DNA from: Haliotis asinina | Taxonomy: Eukaryota; Mollusca; Gastropoda; Lepetellida; Haliotidae | Reading direction: 5' to 3' | Assembly (NCBI RefSeq): GCF_037392515.1 | Contig: NW_027133912.1 | Coordinates: 111,382 to 175,381, forward strand | DNA length: 64,000 nucleotides | Shown: one piece after another, positions 45,885 to 58,796 of the stretch | Layout of the letters: each line of letters opens with the position of its first letter | Position numbering within the stretch: the stretch's first letter is position 1 | The notes under the pieces: generated by a model | Databases searched by the model: none | What the model saw: the letters and a program-made list of their open reading frames with translations, nothing else | Told to the model about the DNA's origin: nothing | Made by a program: the position numbers and the translations under genes

Positions 45885-47177
45885 CGAGGGTTGGCTGAAA
45901 AGTTCTAAGCCTCACTGTGAAAAAAAGTTACAAAGTCCACGTTTGTAATTTATTTTTCTACATAGTCCCCTTCCAAGTTCACACACTTTTGCCAGCGATG
46001 CTGCAAGGCCCGAATCCCGGTCAGGAAGAAATCTTCTTCAGCTACCCTAAAAAAATCAGTCACAGCGGAAATGACGTCATCATTACTTGCAAAATGGCGA
46101 CCAGCGAGTTCCTTTTTCATTTTGGGGAACAGGTGGAAGTCAGAAGGAGCCAAATCAGGTGAATAAGGAGGATGGTCAATGAGTTCAAAGCCACAATCGC
46201 GGATTGTTGACATGGCCACCACCGATTTGTGAACAGGCGCATTGTCTTGGTGGAAGAGGACACCTTTAGCGATCATCCCTCATCGTTTAGCTTTGATTGC
46301 TTCTCGCAACTGGTTCAGTAGATTAGCATAGTATCTGCCGTTGATAGTTTGACCTCTCTCAAGATAATCAATGAGCAGAATACCCCTGGAATCCCAAAAG
46401 ACTGATGCCATCACCTTTCCAGCTGAAGGAACAGACTTGGCTTTCTTCGGAGCTGGTGAATCAGGATGCTTCCACTGTTTTGACTGTAGTTTTGTTTCTG
46501 GTTGAAAGTGATGTATCCAGGTCTCATCCATGGTTACAAATCGTGCCACAAAATCATCGGGATCTGCTTTAAAACGACGCAAATTGTCAAGGGACGTCTG
46601 GAACCTGACACGTTTCTGTTCTGCTGTCAGAGCTTTGGCACCCATCTTGCAGAAACTTTAGTCATTCCTAATTCGTTGGTGATAATATGCTCCACCCTCT
46701 CATGAGAGATGCCCACTACACTAGCAATATGTCGAGTAGTCAATCGTCGATCATCCATCAACATATCGAGCACTCGCGTGATGTTTTCTGGAGTGGTTGC
46801 TGTTGAAGGCCTTTCTGAGCGTGGGTCATCATCAAGGCTTTGTCTGCCACGCTTAAATTCTGCAGCCCACTTCTTTACTGTGGAAAATGAAGGAGCATCA
46901 TCCCCTAGTGTGGAGAGCATGTCAGCATGTATCTGTGTTGGGGACATCCCTTTCTTTTGCAAGTACTTGATGACTGCCCTGTACTCAGTTTTGTCCATTT
47001 CTGATGATTTGAGAGGGTAGGTTTACCAAAAGAGCTGTAGTTGAGATAAAACTATTAGTACGTTTGTAGTTCTTGTGTCTATGATTCACTAAATGATTGT
47101 CCTCATTGGTGGCAAATACCTGTCTCTACCTGGTGGGGAAAAACCGCTCAGGCTGAGAACTTTTCAGCCAACCCTCG
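45885..47177 (-). mobile_element. Mariner element, block 2 (1,293 bp)
   Basis: Same insertion, same TIRs and TA sites as in block 1, so it predates the block duplication (or is shared between haplotypes). Confidence 0.95.
45950..46998 (-). pseudogene. Mariner transposase, block 2
   Basis: Same in-frame TGA (46,277-46,279) as block 1, plus a 1-bp deletion near 46,629 (a run of two A reduced to one) that shifts the frame after VPKL. Confidence 0.92.
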
Positions 47178-47360
47178 TACTACTGATCATGATGAAATTA
47201 ATATGCTATGTGTATATTTTCTTGATATCTGAATCCTAATGTATAATGCTTGTAGTGGTAATAAATGAATTTTTGTATAAATTATTATTCCATGATAACT
47301 TCCCTTCTGTCTGAAAAAGTTTGGTCCCCAAACTTGGGAAAAATATTTCTTAGATGGACA

Positions 47361-47707
47361 ATGGTAGAACTTAGTTGACGGATAAATGTATTAAACTGTT
47401 AGAATAATAGATGATATTTACAATGGTATAAACATAGTGGATGGACAAATGTATTAAACTGTTAGAATAATAGATGATATTTACAATGGTATAAACATAG
47501 TGGATGGACAAATGTATTAAACTGTTAGAATAATAGATGATATTTACAATGGTATAAACATAGTGGATGGACAAATGTATTAAACTGTTAGAATAATAGA
47601 TGATAGGTACAATGGTATAAACATAGTGGATGGACAAATGTATTAAACTGTTAGAATAATAGATGATATTTACAATGGTATAAACATAGTGGATGGACAA
47701 TTGCATA
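47361..47707. repeat. 63-bp minisatellite, block 2, ~5.5 units
   Basis: Shorter allele of the array at 21,127-21,662. Confidence 0.95.
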
Positions 47708-49040
47708 AAAGTGCTAGAATAATAAATGAGAATTAAGTATGTTTTTGTCTCTAGTATAGGGGCACAGGTTCTTTGTGCTGTCATCAGGAGGATATTGTGG
47801 GCGATCAGCTGGATCCAAATATGGTTTGTGTAATTTGTCGTCAGAACTTCGGCGTAGTTTGTAGGTGAAATTTGGACCTGAATGGATGATGTAATAACTG
47901 CCATACCACTTTTTTGTTAATTTGTTGCAAAGGCCTTTTTCTACTTTTTGACAGGGCAGTGAATGCACTAACGACAAACACACACTACTGGTGTGAGCTA
48001 TTGCCCGAGGAATCTTTATTTTCGTGGTCAATAAGTCACCTTAATATTTACAGAAATAGTGATACAATGAATAGTACATAAAATCATCAATGTGCAATAC
48101 ATATATCATCGATGTGCAATACATATATCATCAATGTGCAATACCTGTTACTAGCGGCTATAAACAGACTAGCTAACATGAAATACACGATAAAGTTACG
48201 ACTTATCTTATCGAGTGCATACCAAGACGTATATGAATAAACATTCTAAGTTAAACAAGGTCATGAACTTGTTTACAAAATGTTTACACAATACATGGAT
48301 GGTAACTGATCTATATTACAGTTGTTAATGCAATGGATATAGTTAATGGAATACATGGATAATAATGCAAACCGGAAATGAATGATTCAAGCCATGAGCC
48401 TACCCTGTGGGTGAGACTGGGATGACGACAGAGCACAGCAACAGTCTGTATCCCGAATATATCTGAATAAAATGTAATTATTATTATAACTGAGAGTAAG
48501 ACGCTTAAAACTTATGTGCTGTGTGAAATGCTGTATGCGTACATTGTATACACATACCTAAACGACAGAATTAAACTAGGACTACTCTACAACACATTCG
48601 AACTTAAATTTCTCATGCACGCAAGGGCAAAGATGTAGAAAAGTTGTTAGTAATTACAAAAGAAACCTTACAACTGCTAAGCCTGGTTTAGCATATTTAT
48701 GTTTATAGATAATGGATGACATTTAGGCAATATCAGATGCCTAGTTTACTTCAATAGAACATATTTAACTTATCACAACATATATGTGCAATTATATAAA
48801 TATACAGAGATTTATTAAACTAACCTGATTTGTCAAGTGTCTGTCAACTTGTCTGTGTGGTGACTTTGTGCAGAGTGCAGGCTATTAGACAAAAGATTTA
48901 ACTTTGAAGTTTAGCTTGGCCAATCAGTTGATCACGTTCATGGCTTGGGTTTGTTAAGGGCTTGAGGGACACATGACCTATTAAGTAGCCTGCAGATATA
49001 CATATACAGAACAGAAAACATTAAAATAATAAAATCCCTA

Positions 49041-49671
49041 TGTACATAGTTGTGTCTGCCACATTTTGCCAAACCCTTTGGCCTGGCGAGAAATCTGGCT
49101 CTTTAGCCTTACGATTGTATTGCTCAGAATACATCTCCTTTGCTCGAGCGGTGTTTTCAGCTGCAATATTTCTTGTATTTTCTGGCTCCTCAAGCAAATT
49201 TTAAAGATAGCTTATGTTATTGTGGTCTAGATTTTCCTTTGGAATTAGTGAAACATCTTGTGGAGCTCTCATTTCGCGGCTGAAAAGCATAATGAAAGGG
49301 GACTTTTGAGTTGAGGAATTTGGGGCCATCCGATAGGCCATTATGATGCCTGGGACAAACCGGGGCCAATCGGTTTGAGTTTTGTTACAGTAGGCTCTTA
49401 GTGGTTGATTGATGTAGGAATTGAGCCTCTCTACACAGCTATTTGTTTGCGGATGGTTTGGGCTTGTATGAGAGTATTTGATAGCCAAAAGTTCACAGAT
49501 AGCTTTGATTAATTTTGACAAAAAGTTCTGACCTCTGTCTGAAATTAAGGTCCTTGGAGCACCATACTGACAAAATATTTCTCTCACGAGAACATCTGTT
49601 ACCTCTGTGGCTTCTTGAGTTCTGAGGGGAAAGGCTTCACACCATCTAGATGCTGCGTCAGTGATGACCAA
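49041..49671 (-). pseudogene. Gypsy B integrase, block 2 (5' truncated)
   Basis: Keeps the ~140 bp lost in block 1, but upstream of 49,671 it jumps directly to RT sequence: the zinc domain, RNase H and half the RT are deleted. Confidence 0.85.
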
Positions 49672-49674
49672 AAA

Positions 49675-49805
49675 CAGGGAGTGGCCATGACATTGGTAAG
49701 GTGACAGAATTCAATTTTCTGTAGTCACAAACAAATCTGTATGAGCCATCACGCTTTTTAATGACATTTAGCGTTGCTTCGCTAAATGGGTTTATAGGCA
49801 GCATT
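49675..49805 (-). pseudogene. Gypsy B RT first-half stub, block 2
   Basis: Begins at the deletion junction (microhomology CAAAA) and keeps KKRDGSYRFVCDYRKLNS. Confidence 0.85.
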
Positions 49806-50800
49806 TGAAAGACAAACGCAGAGTTCTAGCAATTCATCAGCGTGTGATAAACACGCTAATACCGAGAGGTAAGTTACAACCCTAACCAGGTCGTTTTAAT
49901 AGGCTCCGAGGTAACATTGCATTCAACAGGCTGTGCATCAGATTTTATTAAATGATTTGTCCCAGTTCCTAGGCAACTAGTCGGCGCATTCCATTAATTG
50001 GTCACAGACAGCATTTACAATTCTTTCACATAAGTTTATGCACTTAGCTCTCAACGAGTATCCAGCGTAACAATCCACGTGACAGTGTATTATTTTATTC
50101 TTCCATAACTTTACCTCAGTCACTTCCGTGATGTCACTTCCGCTGATGTCACATCCGCAGCTATACGTCACGTCCGTTCATATCTATGCTGGATGCTCTC
50201 ACAAGGTAGACCATTTTGCTTTGACTCACAAAATTTCCCACCCAGCCTTCCCGAATACAGTGCAATTTTGGATGGGGAGGGAGGGGAGCAGGGGTACAGG
50301 ACGCCAAGATTGCCATATGTTACCCATTAGGTACGTTGGATATTAATTTTTCCATGTATAGTGTACAGTTTGCAGGACCTGTTTTGTAACACCTGTAAGT
50401 CAATTATATACATGCATATTTTTCTTAATAAACAGGTACGGTGGGCATGGTGCCGATGGGACATAACTCCAAATTGGCTGAGAAAGGGGGATACTTGGCT
50501 TCTGCTTTTACAGTGGCAGCCCAAACCTTCCTGCCTGCTGTCTCCGCGGGAGGAAGTACAAAAGTTTCCAATGCCTTATCAGCCTGCTTTTCCTGCCTGC
50601 TGTCTCCGCGGGAGGAAGTACACACCTATGCTTTGCCCGTCTGCTTGTACACAGCAGAGGGTCGCTAACAGCTAAAATATATATCTGGTCCCGTTGGCGC
50701 CATCCACACCGTGCCCATTGTCATCCACACATTCGTGTTGTGTAGTCTTTCATCAGAGTTACGTATGGTGCCTAAGGTACGTTCAGCTACCTCATACTAC

Positions 50801-51952
50801 CTAAGATAAAGGTCTGCATATAACTAAGATGATGTGGGCTGAATACATTGAAGTGAATTCCTCAATTAAATCATATTTGAGAAAATCTTCTACCAGTTCT
50901 TCAGTGACTCTTTGGAGATGGGGCGATTGACGATAAGGCCTACAGTTAACTGGGGGATGGTTGCCCGTGTCAATGACATGCTCGTGCATGTCAGTCTTTC
51001 CTAAGTCTGCAAGGCTTGTTGAAAATATGTCTCTATTTTGTCCTAAAAATTTGAGAAGTCTTTGTTGTTGGTCAGGTGTCAATTGTGTCGTGGTCAAGTC
51101 AAATCCTAAATCTTGAGCAATTTTGACATAATCCCAAGAGTCATTGTTAGTTTTCGTATTGTCAGTGTGAACTGTATTTACAAGTGGCTGGTCATTGTCA
51201 ATTTCAAAGACAGAGTGGCTGTCAATGTAACTAAATTTACCTACAACTGTACCTTTGTCTAAAACCTTTTCTTCTCGGGAAGGATTCATAAGCCTAAATG
51301 TAGCAGTTTTCCTATGAGCTTTCGAGAGGGTCTTACCACCTGCTACTTCAGAATGAGCAGTGAGGGAGGCAACTGGTTCAATGAGTACAAGGGACTCATC
51401 TTCTGCGTCAGGCACTCTTACGTTGAAATGAATTTCACTCTGAGGGGGGATATAAATTTGATCTATTGTTTTCACTAATCCACAAATTTCTTGATCTGAA
51501 GTGGTAATGAAGTTAACATACTGCCTATCTGAAGTGCTGTTGCCTATTATGAGGGAATGGCAGCTATAATCAATGACTGCATTGTTGTCATTGAGGAAGT
51601 TTTCACCCAGCAGGACTGACTGTGGTAATGAGGGCAGGACATAGAATCGTTGTGAAAATTCCTGATCTTCAATGACAAAATCTAACAAAACTTAACCCAA
51701 CACTTTGTGCAATTCGCCGCCAACACCTCGAATGTGTGGAAAGGATGAGCTTTCAAGTACAGGGTTGTTGAAAGCTTTGTTTAAAAAAACAGACGAAATG
51801 CAGCAAATGGATGCCCCTGTGTCTATTAAACAAGTTGTTGTTTCAGTGCCAAATGTAACCTGAATTACACTTTTGGCAAGGGGCATCACTAAGGACACAG
51901 TTGGAACCTCTGATTTGGGGATGGACCAGTTGCTACTGTCAATCTTGAACAC
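50801..51952 (-). pseudogene. Gypsy B protease and RT leader, block 2
   Basis: Near-identical to 30,435-31,586, with the same in-frame TAA. Confidence 0.85.
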
Positions 51953-52566
51953 ACAATGACATAGGTGACAGCTAGGAGGTTAACGACAGTGAAGATGTTG
52001 TCGAACATTGTCGACTCCTTCACACCAATAGCAAGTAAAGCTGTCAGCACCAACGTAATGCTGAAAGCAAAGAAATCAGGGTATTGCGACAATCCTGTGA
52101 CATCCATTGCCATGTGTTCCTTGAAGAAATCCTGTATCTTGTTGTCAATGAGAGAGTCGAAACAGGAGCTCCATGCTCGTGCCACATTTGCTGTGCGCAT
52201 CACGTATTCCAGGATAAGATTCCAGCCAATCACAAAGGCAATCAGTTCACCGACGGTGACATAGCTATACACATAGGCTGATCCTGCCTTCGGCACCCGC
52301 GCAGCAAACTCCTCATAACATATCCCTGCGAAGACTGATGCAACAGCTGCTATGAGAAATGACAGGACAACAGAAGGTCCTGCAGTCTGCCGGGCTACCT
52401 GGCCAGCCACAACATAGATACCTGCTCCAACAGTACTTCCAATACCTAGACCAATCAGATCACAGGTTGTAAGGACTCTGGCCAATGAGGTTTCTTCGCT
52501 GGGGTTGACTCTTTTCTTTCTGGAGAGTTTGCTTATAAAGTTCTCTATTCTAGACATCCCCGACAT
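51943..52566 (-). pseudogene. CAT transporter N-terminal exon, block 2
   Basis: Same as 31,577-32,200 with one amino-acid difference noticed (FTGICY versus FAGICY) and a few silent changes. Confidence 0.85.
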
Positions 52567-53031
52567 GTTGTCTGGAGGTGGGGCTTCCGAATTGTATTAA
52601 TAAGAGACAGAATAATGAGGTTCACAGGCCACAGGCCAAAGTACATGTTGTCTGGAGGTGGGGCTTCCGAATTGTATTAATAAGAGACAGAATAACGAGG
52701 TTCACAGGCCACAGGCCAAAGTACATGTTGTCTGGAGGTGGGTCTTCCGAATTGTATTAATAAGAGACAGAATAATGAGGTTCACAGGCCACAGGCCAAA
52801 GTACATGTTGTCTGGAGGTGGGTCTTCCGAATTGTATTAATAAGAGACAGAATAATGAGGTTCACAGGCCACAGGCCAAAGTACATGTTGTCTGGAGGTG
52901 GGGCTTCCGAACTGTATTAATAAGAGACAGAATAACAAGGTTCACAGGCCACAGGCCAAAGTACATGTCTGGAGGTGGGGCTTCCGAATTGTATTAATAA
53001 GAGACAGAATAACAAGGTTCACAGGCCACAG
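52567..53031. repeat. 80-bp tandem repeat, block 2, 6 units
   Basis: As 32,201-32,588 but with one more unit; the last unit has a small deletion (CATGTCTGGAGG). Confidence 0.95.
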
Positions 53032-53738
53032 AGAGTTGGTACAACCATCTGGGTTGAGGACTAGAGCTGACTTCAGTTGGAAGTCTAAACCCTTCTGCTG
53101 GACAAATGGAGTTGGAGCCTATGTAACTAAACTTGAAACAACAAAAAGGTTGTGACTCGTTAAAAGATACAAAATGGGTGTGCCCTATAATAGCCAATGA
53201 AATACTGAATATACAGAGTGGGGTGTGACCTACTGGAATAACCAGACAGAGGGGAGTGCTCTATTAATCCTATCTTACATGGCATTAATCCTGCTGGCAC
53301 ATTTACTGTATGCTTGGGCTAGTTCTATCCAAGCCTGTTTTGATGTGTCAATTATAATAGCTTGGATTACAATAGATGTGCTTCACTAGGTCCTGCTTAA
53401 TGACCTTAATTAAAAATGTTGTCACACTGTTGTACTAATGATATGTTTTCTTCAAAGAAGCTCATTAAACTGTCTAGAATGAACAGTTTCTCTAACCATG
53501 GCATTTTGAATATCTCGGGCTAGGATTTATGTACAAACATCTTTAAACAATGCACTTGTAATTTTAAACCCTTGTGGAGTTGTAGATCTATGAAATTAGT
53601 TCTTGCTTTAAGCTGGTGTCTTCCTCTAAGCTACTACTGATCATGATGAAATTAATATGCTATGTGTATATTTTCTTAATATCTGAATCCTAATGTATAA
53701 TGCTTGTAGTGGTAATAAATGAATTTTTGTATAAATTA

Positions 53739-54158
53739 TTATTCCATGATATTATTACAAAGTTCATCTTTGAATTTGCATTTATCTTCAAAATGTCCAA
53801 AGTTCCCACATCTTTTACAAGGTTCTGAGCTTCTTGTCTTTTCTTGACTTTTGTATGACTGTTTATTGAATTTAACTTTATGAACTGAATTGTCTTTCTT
53901 TCCCTGGAGTTCAAATGTATCATGCGACGCCGTTTCTATACCAACAGCAATTTCCAAAGCTCTTGTGCAACTTACTTCTTCTGTCAAGAGACGTTTTTGG
54001 ATGTTTTCATTCTTAATGCCACACACAAATCTTCCTAACAAAAGACACCATTGAGACTAGGGCCAAATCCACAGTTTCTTGTTAATTTCTTCAAAGCAGC
54101 GAAATATTCTGATACACTTTCAGTGTCTAGTTGATCCCGTTTGTGAAATTGAAATCTT
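53739..54158 (-). pseudogene. Gypsy-type gag fragment, block 2
   Basis: Near-identical to 33,296-33,715. Confidence 0.8.
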
Positions 54159-54525
54159 TCTTAGGAAAAAACCATTGCTTGAAATAAATACAACCTTAAT
54201 ACATATCAAGATGTAATAGTTGTTCTGAAATGGCTTTGGGACATAAATGCTGTTGTTGTTGTCTTCTGTCTTGTTATATACAGTGCAATTTTATAAATTC
54301 CCGCTTCATAACGTAGTTTTACGCAGTATGAAGTCAACTGAAAGAAGATGGTCACGTCTCTATCTCTAAATGCTGCTTTAACGCCAAGGCCCACGAGGAG
54401 AGGAAAATCAAAATACAGGCCAGGATTACACGATGCCATTTAGAAAGTGGTCAAATGCAACATATGTCATATTTGGGATTTCACTTTCTTAGTAAAGTAC
54501 AAATTCTAGTACTTTTTCCGGTTGA

Positions 54526-54618
54526 GTCCCATCCGGGATTCGAACCCGCACCCTCAGAGTCAGGCACCTAATCGCCAGCACACAAAGTCAGCCGCCTAGC
54601 CCGCTCAGCCACCACGAC
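54526..54618 (-). mobile_element. tRNA-derived SINE head, block 2
   Basis: Identical A and B boxes to 34,083-34,175. Confidence 0.75.
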
Positions 54619-55042
54619 TTCCACTTGACTTTCCACTTCCATGTTGAAAATACAGGCCGTACATTAGGAATACCGCTGCCCCGATATGCAAAGCCTGGTC
54701 TATGTTTTCCTGATGGGACGGGTTCCTCGTGGCCAGGCGTGATGGCTTTGCGGCCACGAGTAGCATCTGCCTGATCCTGTCAAACAAATCAGGGGGACTG
54801 GGCGTGAACAAAAAAGCTGGCTGCCATCAAAAGACACCTCTTTTTAGTTTTCTGCCTGCTCGTTGAATAGTTGAATTCCGCGGGTCCCCCATATTATAAA
54901 CGTACAAAAACAGGCATTTAAGGATGAGGGAGAGGCAACACAATTTACCCCATACTTTATAGGGAATACTGATCGTCGGGGATCGTTGAGTGAATGCGTC
55001 GTCGAGGATATCAACCATGCGGTGAGTGTATGAGGAAGCCAT
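54605..55042 (-). pseudogene. Unknown ORF with hydrophobic segment, block 2
   Basis: Same as 34,162-34,599 with the same TGA and two residue changes noticed. Confidence 0.4.
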
Positions 55043-55198
55043 GGTATAAGTAAAGATTTACTAGGGTTACCAAATTGAACCAATCCACTATATGGAAAAC
55101 AATAGCCCAACGACGGACAATTATCAAGAAACACGCTGGGTTACTTTTACGATAATAGACAATGTGGAGTTGAACAAATATAATATAACTATGGAAAA

Positions 55199-58100
55199 TA
55201 GGGCTGTGCAATATTACCGGTAAACCGGTATATACCGGTATAGAGTCCCACGATACGAATATCGCGATATTGGTTCGAATTCTGCAATATATTGGGTCAT
55301 CCAGAGTTAGCTCCCCTTGAATTATCTGCCCTTGATTTCCCTAGCAACAAAATGGCGGATGCCCCTCGAGAATACGAGGTAATTCCTAACAAGCGTGGAA
55401 AAAGTGATGTTTGGAAATATTTCGGACTCAAAAAACGCATCTCTGATGGTAAGGTTGAAGAGAACATAGCTGTGTGCAATAGCTGTAACGTAAATGTCAA
55501 ATACAGCGGGGGAACAAGCAATCTGAGCTCCCACATTCGTATTCACCACAAGAAACAGATTATGTCGTCTCAGACTGTCACTTTGGGGAAAGGGAAAGTG
55601 AAACTTGAGCCAGAAGTGCTTACCGAGTGTGCGCCACAGTGCTTACAACAGACTATCACCCACGTGTTCGAAAAAAAGAAGGAGTACTCGGCCACTTCAC
55701 CTAGAGCGATGTCAATCACAAACAAGATAGCACGTTTCATCGTAAGAGGACTTCGGCCGTACTCGATTGTAGACGATCATGAATTTCGAGAACTCCTGTC
55801 TGAGTTAGATGTCAAATACCGCTGTCCCTCACGGTATACGTTTGCCAATAAAATCATTCCACAGATGTATGAAGAGACAAAGAGACAAATTCTGATACAA
55901 CTGAAGGAAGCTGAACAGGTATGTGGTTTGTGTAGTAGAGTCATTCTTAACTGCTTCAACTTGCTTGAATGTTGTGTTGTTTCACTGACATAAAAAAATC
56001 ATAAATAATTAAAATATTACATTTGGGGAGAAGATTCTTGTACATATGGAAGCCACATCACAGTATCTTTCAATGATCAATTAAAATTTTAGACTGAATC
56101 TTTCTTTTATTTATCATTGAATAAACGAATTATCAATCTTACTGCCTGTAACTCTGCACAGATTTTGTTCTTTGAAACCCACCATTCTGTATAATTACAT
56201 AGGTTGCGTTAACAACCGATGGCTGGACGAGTTGTGCTACAGATAGCTACCTGACTATCACTTCATGCCATATCAACAAGGACTGGGAAATTGTCAACTT
56301 AGTTCTTCAGACACGTGTCCTCAATGAAAGCCACACAGGTAATTGAATGTGTAAATATTAAATAAGCATTTGTTCTTTTGATAAATCACTGAATGCCGTA
56401 TCAATATGGTGGCACATTGGGATAGTGAATGTTACAAGCTGTCAAAAAAAAATCCAAACAATTTTACAAATTTGTATAAGGAATTATCTTTGCAAATTTA
56501 TTTATGAATCCATTCCATCCAAACGAATCCCTTAAAACATTGCTCAGAAACCCATTCAGTAATCAATATTAACTGAAAGTGGTTCAATATTGATTTTACT
56601 TTTTAAGATTCCAGATTTAAATATACATTTGTTTGCATGAATGTTACTAAAACTTACTGAATTCGTCTAATTTGATCAAAGATTAAAATTAATATGATAT
56701 TCTATATTTCATGTTGCAGCTCAGAACATTGCTGATGAATTACAAAGTGCTGTACAGAATTGGCGGGTCAACACTACTGTTGGGTTTCCCCCTGTCACTA
56801 CAGACAATGCAGCAAACATAACTAAGGCTGTAAACCTGTGCAAGTCCAACCTCCATGTACCATGTCTAGCACATACACTCAACCTCGCTGTGCAAAAGTC
56901 CCTCAAGGTGAAAGAGGTGTCACATATCCTAGGAAAGATGAGAAAAATTGTTGGATTCTTTCATCGCAGTCCACCAGCAAATCAAGTCCTGCGAGATAGG
57001 GCTGTACTTCTCGCTCTCCCAAACCATGACCTTATCATTGATTGTGTGACACGCTGGAACAGCGCCTTTGACATGGTGGCAAGATTTTTGGAAATGCGGG
57101 AAGCTATCATTACTGCGCTTGTGGCAAAGGAAACTTCCAAGACAAAGGGAGATTTACCGTCACTAACTGATAATGAAATCAGTCTTGCAGAGGAGGTTGT
57201 CCATTTCTTAAAACCAATGAAAGATATGACAACACTTCTCTGCTCTGAAGGTACACCAACTGCCTCTGTCATTATGCCTCTGAAACATCACCTTCTCACT
57301 GTTGCACTGAGACCTGACGATGCAGATAGTGCCACCATCAAGGAAATGAAAGAGATCATGACATCAGACCTTCAGCCAAGATATGTCAAACAGGCAGATT
57401 TGCTGTATTGTGCATCAGCAGTGGATCCAAGGTTTAAACATTTGCCTTTCCTCAGTGATGAAGAAAAGTATGATGTTTTTAAAAAGGTCACGACTGAGAC
57501 TGCCAGACTGATTACAGAAAAGCGCAAGCTACTCACTGTAAAGACTGAACCCACAGAATCTATCCCTGCTCTCCCTAACCTCCCATACATTGAGGAAAAT
57601 GTGCCTGTTAATGTGAAACCTGAATGTAAGGATTCCACAGACATCACTACTTCATCAAAACAAGCAGTAGACTCTGAAGGTAACAGTTTCACCAGTAAAC
57701 CTAGTCTGTTGGAGGGAATCCTTGGTGACGTATTTATTGTTGATGATGAACCTGCCCAATCGCCTTTCGATTTGGCAAAACGTGATGTTGACAGGTACTT
57801 TAATGACGGCCCGATTCCCCTCAGCAGTGATAGTTTGGGGTGGTGGAAAGTAAATCAGTTGAGGTTTCCAATCCTAGCTGTGTTTGTGAAAATGATGCTC
57901 TGTGTCCCAGCCACAAGCGTACCCTCTGAACGCGCATTTTCCACAGCTGGAGACATTATTACACCCAACAGAGCTTCACTGAAGCCCGACAATCTGGACA
58001 TGCTTCTGTTCCTGAAGAAGAACTTGAAGTGAACAGTTTGTGTGAGGAACGATTTCGCAAAGTGTGCAACTGAACTTTATTTTCGTTTGTGGTAATGGGT

Positions 58101-58574
58101 GCATTTCCACTAATGTGGACAACTTTGACAGATTACTGGTGGCAGACTTGCCTTTGATTCAACTATTTTTATGTTTCCATAGTGTTATCATTTGTTACAA
58201 AATGTTATACTTTTCTAAATTTAGGTCAGTCTGGAGGCTATTAAACAACCAAAGTGCCAAAACATATTTATTTTATTTCTGTTACCTTTATTATTGTGTT
58301 CACAAAACTGCAATACTTCAATTAAACATTCCATGTTGTCTCCATATCTTGTTATTTATCTGTAAACCACTGGCTTACAGCGATACACAGGGCGCCTGAA
58401 TGAATGGTGTAACGGTAACTTAGACCTTGATGTCACACACAGAGAGCTATAATGAATTTATGATGTATGTGTATGGGCAGAAACCTCCTAGTCAATATAT
58501 CGCAATATATTGCAATATCTCTAAAATTATTGCAATATATCGCAATATGAAAATCAGGGCAATATCCAGCCCTA
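55199..58574 (+). mobile_element. hAT DNA transposon, apparently complete (3,376 bp)
   Basis: Starts TAGGGCTGTGCAATAT and ends ATATCCAGCCCTA (terminal inverted repeat TAGGGCTG). It is flanked by 8-bp duplications ATGGAAAA at 55,191-55,198 and 58,575-58,582. The empty site with a single ATGGAAAA is preserved at 34,748-34,755 in block 1. Both termini are rich in CAATATATCGCAATA-type and ACCGGTATA-type subterminal motifs. It contains a three-exon transposase gene. All features are hallmarks of the hAT superfamily. Confidence 0.97.
55352..58032 (+). CDS. hAT transposase with BED zinc finger, 3 exons, intact
   Basis: Exons 55,352-55,918, 56,203-56,338 and 56,720-58,032 join with GT...AG introns and consistent phases to give 671 residues without a stop (an in-frame upstream ATG at 55,292 would add 20). 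The ATG at 55,352 has the better context (AAAATGG). Residues ~15-70 form a BED finger (W21, F24, C42, C45, H61, H66). TTDGWTS (D195) and VTTDNAAN (D263) carry the first two catalytic Asp positions; PCLAHTLNLAV and CVTRWNSAF follow. The last ~90 residues are the hAT C-terminal dimerisation domain (VPATSVPSERAFSTAGDIIT). It resembles ZBED1-like transposases. It would act in the nucleus on the TIR and subterminal repeats. No defect seen, so it may be active. Confidence 0.93.
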
Positions 58575-58796
58575 ATGGAAAATAACTTACTCACTCCTAC
58601 CAAGCAAACCAACTTCGCAAACACCTTCTACTAATAATAATTCCTAACGACTGTTTCAGTTGCAGGGGTAACACACTTGCCGAACGTTCGGCAAGTGTGT
58701 TACCCCTGCAACTGAAACAGTCGTTAGGAATTATTATTAGTAGAAGGTGTTTGCGAAGTTGGTTTGCTTGGTAGGAGTGAGTAAGTTATTTTCCAT

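Larger units (their letters stand above)
36987..58685. repeat. Large duplicated block, copy 2
   Basis: Same-orientation copy of 10,777-34,858 (starting offset 26,210 bp). It ends exactly at the palindrome axis. Confidence 0.95.
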
